Positions 59,629-64,000 of a DNA stretch of 64,000 bases are shown piece by piece (the first letter of the stretch is position 1; every line of letters starts with the position of its first letter). The translations under genes and the position numbers were made by a program. The stretch covers positions 1 through 64,000 of the forward strand of contig CANRIF010000002.1 in assembly GCA_947630645.1 (NCBI GenBank). Direction: 5' to 3'. The notes under the pieces are model-generated. The model had not been told where the DNA came from. It saw only the letters and a program-made list of their open reading frames with translations, and did not search any database. The DNA is from an uncultured Oscillospiraceae bacterium. Its GTDB lineage: Bacteria; Bacillota; Clostridia; Oscillospirales; Oscillospiraceae.

Positions 59629-60006
59629 TCATTTCATGGCGGCGAAGGCCGCGGCCTCCTCTATCCAGTCCATCAGCTCCCCGTCGATCTCCGACGGGTC
59701 CCCGATCATCACATGATGGGTCCACCGCTCCGGATATGGCTCCACGGTCCCGTCGATACGGGGCGACGGCAGCCGCCGCCGCAGGCCGAAACTCACCGTG
59801 ATCCACACCGGCGGCCGCTCCGCCTTCCGCCGGACCGCCAGCCGGGACACGAAGGCGAAGCCGTGCCGGTTGGCGAATGTGATCTGGGTCTTCTGCACCC
59901 GGATGTACGCGTCGGGCACCGCCGCCAGCACCCGCGCCCGGAACGGCTCGTACAGCGCCAGCGCCTCCGGACACCCGGCAAAAAACAGCTTTTCCTCGTC
60001 CGTCAT
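59629..60006 (-). CDS. DUF5655-like small protein
   Basis: A 125-residue protein; the ATG behind GGGAGGCGTTTCCA is preferred to one eight codons upstream. Conserved features are AYIRVQKTQITFANRHGFAF, an aromatic strand ending WITVSFGLRR, and VEPYPERWTHHVMIGDP. This matches the DUF5655 pattern. It is probably a small cytoplasmic binding domain; function unknown. Its stop is one base from the convergent nucleotidyltransferase stop. Confidence 0.75.
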   Translation of the reverse strand: MTDEEKLFFAGCPEALALYEPFRARVLAAVPDAYIRVQKTQITFANRHGFAFVSRLAVRRKAERPPVWITVSFGLRRRLPSPRIDGTVEPYPERWTHHVMIGDPSEIDGELMDWIEEAAAFAAMK

Positions 60007-60178
60007 TGGAAACGCCTCCCTTTCGTGCATATTCGCGCCGCCGCCGCGAGAAAAGATTGCAAACTGGTTACAGATATGGTATAGTGGATACAAGTACCCC
60101 CCCGGCCGTCCGCGCGGCCGGCGGAAGATCACGGCGGTCGGAGCATCGGCTTTTGACGCGCCGGGAAAGGAACCCATT

Positions 60179-61627
60179 ATGGCAGAGGGTGGACGCCATT
60201 TGAATAACGGCGGAACGCCGGAGCAGCCCTTCCGCGGTTCCTCCTTCGAGGAGGACATGGATTGGCTGGACATGGACTGGCTGGAGGAAAAGCCCGCGCC
60301 GGAGCCGCGCCGGAGCGCAAGTCCGGGCGGGAGCCGGAAGGCCCCGTCCCACAGCCTGCCGGAGGAGGACTATTTCGACTCCGACGACTGGGACCTGACG
60401 CCCAAGGAGCAGGCCGCGCCCCGGCAGCGCCCGGTGCAGCAGCAGCGCCCCGTGCAGCAGCAGCGTCCCGTGCAGCAGCAGCGCCCCGTGCAGCAGCAGC
60501 GCCCCGTACAGCAGCAACGGCCCGTGCAGCAGCAACGGCCCGTGCAGCAGCAACGGCCCGTGCAGCAGCAACGGCCCGTTCAGCAGCAACGGCCCGTGCA
60601 GCAGCAACGCCCCGCGCAGCAACAGCGCCCCGTACAGCAGCAGCGTCCGGTGCAGCAGCAACGCCCCGTTCAGCAGCAGCCCGTACAGCAGCGGCCCGCG
60701 CAGCAGCAGCGCCCCGTGCAGCAGCAGCGGCGCCAGCCGCGCACCGCGTCTGTGGAGCCATGGCGGGATAAGCCAGGCCGGGCGGTGGCCGTGGAGCCGG
60801 AGAACTACCGCTCCAAGACCAGCCGCGGCGTGAAAAAGGGCGACATCCTGCTGATCTGCCTGGTGGCGGTGCTGGTGATCGGCGTGGTCGTGTCCGCCAC
60901 GGTCCTGATCACCCACCTGTTGGCCTATCACCGGGACCGCTCGGCCTATGACTCCCTGGCGGACGAGGCCCTGTCCGACCTGGCGGAGCCCAACGCCACC
61001 CCCGTCCCCGGCCAGCCGGAGGACCCGGGCACGGAGCAGCAGGTCCAGTCCGAGGTGCCCTTCGCGGTGAACTGGGACTATCTACGCAGCGCCAACAGCG
61101 ACGTGGTGGGATGGATCTACTGCGCCGACACCCGCATCAACTACCCCGTCGTCCAGACCACCGACAACGAGTACTACCTCCACCGGGACTTTTACAGCAA
61201 GCAGACCAACACCGTCGGCACCCTGTTCGCCGACCCCAACTCCGCCCTGGGCGTCACGTACAGCAACTATATCATCTATGGCCACAACATGAAGGACGGC
61301 TCCATGTTCGCCGCCATCGAAAGCTATGTCTCCCAGGACTTCTACGAGCAGCATCCGGTGATGTACTTCCTCACGCCGGACCAGAATTACCGCATCGACC
61401 TGATCGCAGGCCGGATCGTGGAGTCCACGCTGGACAATTACCCCAACTACTTCAGCGACAGCGACTATGGCAGCTATTTGAGCAACATCACGTCCCACTC
61501 CTTCTTCGCCACCCACGCGCCGGTGTCCACCGGCAACCAGCTGATCACCCTGTCCACCTGCGACTACTCCGGCGGGTATCGGGACCCCCGCTTCCTGCTC
61601 CAGGGCCTGCTGGTGCCGATCCAGTAA
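60179..61627 (+). CDS. Class B sortase with glutamine-rich cytoplasmic tail
   Basis: A 482-residue protein, starting at the ATG behind GGGAAAGGAACCCATT. Residues 1-80 are acidic and cytoplasmic; about 82-185 are some seventeen R-P-V-Q-Q-Q repeats; about 221-247 form a membrane helix; about 300-482 are the class B sortase domain. Catalytic residues are visible: His369 in IYGHNMKDGSMF, Cys461 in TLSTCDYSGG and Arg471 in DPRFLL. It should attach proteins carrying SPxTG-type signals to peptidoglycan; the surface protein at 53927 has such a signal. Ordinary SrtB enzymes are about 220-260 residues, so the long tail is unusual. Confidence 0.9.
   Translation: MAEGGRHLNNGGTPEQPFRGSSFEEDMDWLDMDWLEEKPAPEPRRSASPGGSRKAPSHSLPEEDYFDSDDWDLTPKEQAAPRQRPVQQQRPVQQQRPVQQQRPVQQQRPVQQQRPVQQQRPVQQQRPVQQQRPVQQQRPVQQQRPAQQQRPVQQQRPVQQQRPVQQQPVQQRPAQQQRPVQQQRRQPRTASVEPWRDKPGRAVAVEPENYRSKTSRGVKKGDILLICLVAVLVIGVVVSATVLITHLLAYHRDRSAYDSLADEALSDLAEPNATPVPGQPEDPGTEQQVQSEVPFAVNWDYLRSANSDVVGWIYCADTRINYPVVQTTDNEYYLHRDFYSKQTNTVGTLFADPNSALGVTYSNYIIYGHNMKDGSMFAAIESYVSQDFYEQHPVMYFLTPDQNYRIDLIAGRIVESTLDNYPNYFSDSDYGSYLSNITSHSFFATHAPVSTGNQLITLSTCDYSGGYRDPRFLLQGLLVPIQ
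60424..60735 (+). repeat. 18-bp tandem coding repeats (RPVQQQ units)
   Basis: About seventeen in-frame copies encode R-P-(V/A)-Q-Q-Q. Most copies differ only at the third codon position, consistent with expansion by slippage or unequal crossing-over. Confidence 0.9.
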
Positions 61628-61643
61628 CGACATACATTATGTA

Positions 61644-61675
61644 GGGAGACGCTTTTGCGTCTCCCTTTTTATTTT
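61644..61675. terminator. Terminator after the sortase gene
   Basis: GGGAGACGC pairs with GCGTCTCCC around TTTT, followed by TTTTTATTT. It lies between convergent genes. Confidence 0.9.
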
Positions 61676-64000
61676 ATCCCCGCTTCCGGCGCTCCCACAG
61701 CCACGCCGCCACGCACACGAGCAGCGCCCCGCCGCTGACGCACAGCCCGGGGATCAGGCCCGCCGGCATATAGCGCATCTCCAGGGTGTGGGTCCCCGGC
61801 GTCACCGTAAGGGCGGTGAAGCAGTCCAGCACCTGAACTGTCTCGGCCCGCTCCCCGTCCAGCAGGACGGTCCAGCCCTCGTCCCAGGGGATCGTCAGGA
61901 CCAAAAGGCTGTCCCCCTCCCCGGTGGTGAAGGAGCCGGTCAGGTGGTGGCCGGAGAGTTTCTCCAGAGGGCAGCCCCCCGCCCGCAGCGCGGCGCTGTA
62001 AGCGGCCAGGGCCTCGCCGTCCTCGGTGGCGAAGGCCGCGTGGTCCACCCGGATGTCCGTAGCGGCCCGCACCTCCACGGACACCGTCTCCCCCGCCGCG
62101 AACGCGCCCAGGTACAGGCTCCCGTTGGCCTCGCCGCTGGCGTAGTAGGCTAAAAACTTCCCGTTCACCCGCACCAGCGCCCCGGGGTAGTCCGGGATGT
62201 CCAGCTGGGCGTAGAGGGGGCCGTCCGCCCGGGGCGTGACGGTGTAGGTGAGGGTGCCGGAGGTGCCTCCGTCCAGTACATAGCGCCCGTCCGCCTCCGC
62301 CCGGAAGCCCTCCGTCGCCGGGCCGGACACGTCCGCGGCGGTGTAGACCGCCCGGTCCACCTCCGGCGCGGCGGCATCGTATACCGCCTGCAGCCAGGCA
62401 AAGCAGTCCTGCCCGGTCACTTCCCCGGCCAGGGCCTCGTCCGCCGTCCAGCCGATGGGCAGGGCGTTTTCGTTCTCATATACCGTCCAGCTCCCGGCGG
62501 CGGCCACGGGCGCGTAGGGCTTTTCCAGGTCCGACGCCACCAGGTACCGCACGCCCAGCAGCGTGTCCGCCCCGGCGGTCACGTCCGGGCCGTACAGCCC
62601 GAATATCTCCTTGTACCGGGGGATGCCCGCCCGCTGGAACAGCTCCAGGTTCTTCACCGGGATGGTGGAGCCGAAGTGGGACAGGCCGTCGTAGCCGAAG
62701 AGCATGGGTTCGCTCCGGTCGTTGCCCAGCCGCTCCGGGCTCTCCACCCGGGCGTATTCTCCGCCCGTGTCCGCCAGGGCGAAGGCGGCGCTCTTCTCCG
62801 TCACATACCGGGTCCAGTCGGCCGTGCCGTAGGCGAAGGGGGTGAGCGCGTCCAGGGATATCTTGGCGTTGGCGCCGAGGTCCGCCATGTGTACCGCCAG
62901 CAGACCCGCGCACAGCACGGCGGCCATCCGCCGGCCGGCGCCTGCCGGCCGCAGCGTCAGCCACAGCCCGCCGCTCACCAGCGCCGCCACGGCCACCGTC
63001 CACGCCCCGGCGGGCCAGGCCACGAAGTCGTAGCTGCGCCCCACGAAGGCCAGCGCCGCGGCGAGGCCCGTCACGGCCACGGGCAGCAACAGATGCCGCG
63101 GCCGGGTCCCCTCCCGCACCAGCGCCAGCTCCTGGTCCGCCGCCGCGATCAGAAGGAAGCTGAAGAGGTAGCTGTACCGGTGGTTATACCAGCTGGGCAC
63201 GTTCAGCCCGTGCCACACCAGGTCCAGCCCGGATATCCAGAAGGACAGCGCCAGCAGCCCCAGCAGCAGCCCCGTCCCGATCCGGCGGGACCGTGGCACC
63301 CGGCCGTTGGCAAAGTACAGCGCCGCCAGCGCCAGGGTCACCGACCCGCAGAAGATGTTGGGCCGGCCGACGGGGGTGAACTGGTCGTAGTTGAACGCGC
63401 CGGGGAAGAGTTTGGCGAACATCTCCGGCAGGGGGAAGTTGGCCGCCATGGACAGCTGGGCCAGGCCGGCCTTGCCCCCCATGAGGACGAAGATAGTCGG
63501 CACCAGCACCGCCGCCGCCAACGCCCCCGCCGCCAGGCTGGACAGGGCGAACACAGCCACCGCCCGGCCCCGGCGTCCCCCCGGCCCGGTGACGAGTTCA
63601 AAGAGGAAGAACAGCACCGAGAACAGGCACAGGATATAGCCCATGTAGAAATTCATCGCCAGCGCCCCGGCCAGGCACACGGTGTACAGCCAGTGGCCCC
63701 GGCCCTCCGTCACCCGGGAGATGCCCAGGGCGATCAGCGGCAGCAGCGCCACGCAGTCCTGCCACAGGTAGTTGATGCTGTAAGCCGTCATGAAGCCCAT
63801 GCAGCCGTAGGCCAGGCCCGCCAGCACCGCCCGCGGCCCCCAGCCGTGGCGGCTCCCGGCGTAATAGGCCATGGCCAGCCCGCACAGCCCCACCCGCAGG
63901 ATGTACAGCAGCCCCACGCCCATGAGCAGGTCCTGCTTGGAGAACAGACACGCCAGCAGGTTCAGCGGGCTCATGAGGTAGTACGCCGCCACGCCCACCA
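61674..64000 (-). CDS. YfhO-family membrane protein (cut by the window end)
   Basis: At least 775 residues, open at the right edge of the window; the true N-terminus is missing. About ten membrane helices lie in the visible N-terminal 390 residues (first visible segment MSPLNLLACLFSKQDLLMGV), followed by a large extracellular domain and a last helix near the C-terminus (PGLCVSGGALLVCVAAWLWE). The layout and the NYLWQDCVALLPLIALGISR segment fit YfhO. It is a diverged relative of the protein at 10958. It may decorate a different wall polymer, possibly with the GtrB-like enzyme at 35433. Confidence 0.82.
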   Translation of the reverse strand, partial: VGVAAYYLMSPLNLLACLFSKQDLLMGVGLLYILRVGLCGLAMAYYAGSRHGWGPRAVLAGLAYGCMGFMTAYSINYLWQDCVALLPLIALGISRVTEGRGHWLYTVCLAGALAMNFYMGYILCLFSVLFFLFELVTGPGGRRGRAVAVFALSSLAAGALAAAVLVPTIFVLMGGKAGLAQLSMAANFPLPEMFAKLFPGAFNYDQFTPVGRPNIFCGSVTLALAALYFANGRVPRSRRIGTGLLLGLLALSFWISGLDLVWHGLNVPSWYNHRYSYLFSFLLIAAADQELALVREGTRPRHLLLPVAVTGLAAALAFVGRSYDFVAWPAGAWTVAVAALVSGGLWLTLRPAGAGRRMAAVLCAGLLAVHMADLGANAKISLDALTPFAYGTADWTRYVTEKSAAFALADTGGEYARVESPERLGNDRSEPMLFGYDGLSHFGSTIPVKNLELFQRAGIPRYKEIFGLYGPDVTAGADTLLGVRYLVASDLEKPYAPVAAAGSWTVYENENALPIGWTADEALAGEVTGQDCFAWLQAVYDAAAPEVDRAVYTAADVSGPATEGFRAEADGRYVLDGGTSGTLTYTVTPRADGPLYAQLDIPDYPGALVRVNGKFLAYYASGEANGSLYLGAFAAGETVSVEVRAATDIRVDHAAFATEDGEALAAYSAALRAGGCPLEKLSGHHLTGSFTTGEGDSLLVLTIPWDEGWTVLLDGERAETVQVLDCFTALTVTPGTHTLEMRYMPAGLIPGLCVSGGALLVCVAAWLWERRKRG

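Noticed and set aside
60424-60735. Possible CRISPR array
   Set aside because: The repeats are contiguous 18-bp coding units with no spacers and lie in frame inside the sortase gene; the same applies to 57199-57425.
60177-60931. Alanine-rich and leucine-rich minus-strand frames over the RPVQQQ repeats
   Set aside because: Both are products of reading the tandem repeat backwards.

Overview
The window is a piece of a GC-rich Firmicute chromosome, most like an anaerobic spore-forming gut bacterium of the Oscillospiraceae/Eubacteriales. Signs of this are a Spo0A regulator, a GerMN lipoprotein, a CD1247-type zinc-ribbon protein, a DUF6061 protein, an RsgI-like anti-sigma factor, and a class B sortase with an SPETG-anchored surface protein. 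The assignment is inferred from gene content; no rRNA is present.

Left edge (1-2.3 kb): an AT-richer stretch of gene debris (a signal-peptide stub, a LysR fragment with an in-frame stop, a truncated XRE regulator) lies against tRNA-Ala(GGC). The tRNA promoter is followed first by a 22-nt stub of a second tRNA-Ala. 2.3-10.9 kb: a MarR regulator diverges from a small protein, an ABC exporter and a DHH/NrnA-like phosphoesterase. Then come a probable small-RNA gene, an ECF sigma/anti-sigma pair with PepSY domains, a PfkB-family kinase, a YbaK deacylase and a two-gene chromate transporter.

10.9-34.5 kb: one long co-directional surface-glycan cluster. Its order is YfhO, RmlB, WecE, two multi-span membrane proteins, two ATP-grasp ligases, a DPM1/GtrB-type GT2, an ATPgrasp_ST protein, a GT4, a second ATPgrasp_ST protein, four tandem GT2s, a Wzx-like flippase and three more GT2s. 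The expected product is a cell-wall or secreted polymer containing a 4-amino-4,6-dideoxy sugar, possibly acylated by the ATP-grasp enzymes. A minus-strand ChbG/YdjC deacetylase and another GtrB-like GT2 face its end.

36.4-44.3 kb, minus strand: a lipoprotein, a CD1247-like protein, EF-P, an Xaa-Pro peptidase, a D-cysteine desulfhydrase-like enzyme, and an operon of ComEA-like protein, OmpR-type regulator, histidine kinase and GerMN lipoprotein. 44.4-46.4 kb: a DacF-like protein that has lost its catalytic serine and lysine and carries a long acidic repeat tail. 46.4-48.5 kb: palindromic miniature repeats, one of which contains a DUF559 nuclease gene between its two ends, and a structured leader RNA ahead of a DUF5067 protein.

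48.5-64 kb: Spo0A, a shortened MocR regulator, the ACT/homoserine dehydrogenase/aspartokinase operon, a 1198-residue sortase-type surface protein with a divergent XRE regulator, an Hsp20 with a CIRCE operator, a nucleotidyltransferase, a DUF5655 protein, a class B sortase with a glutamine-rich tail, and a second YfhO protein cut by the window end.
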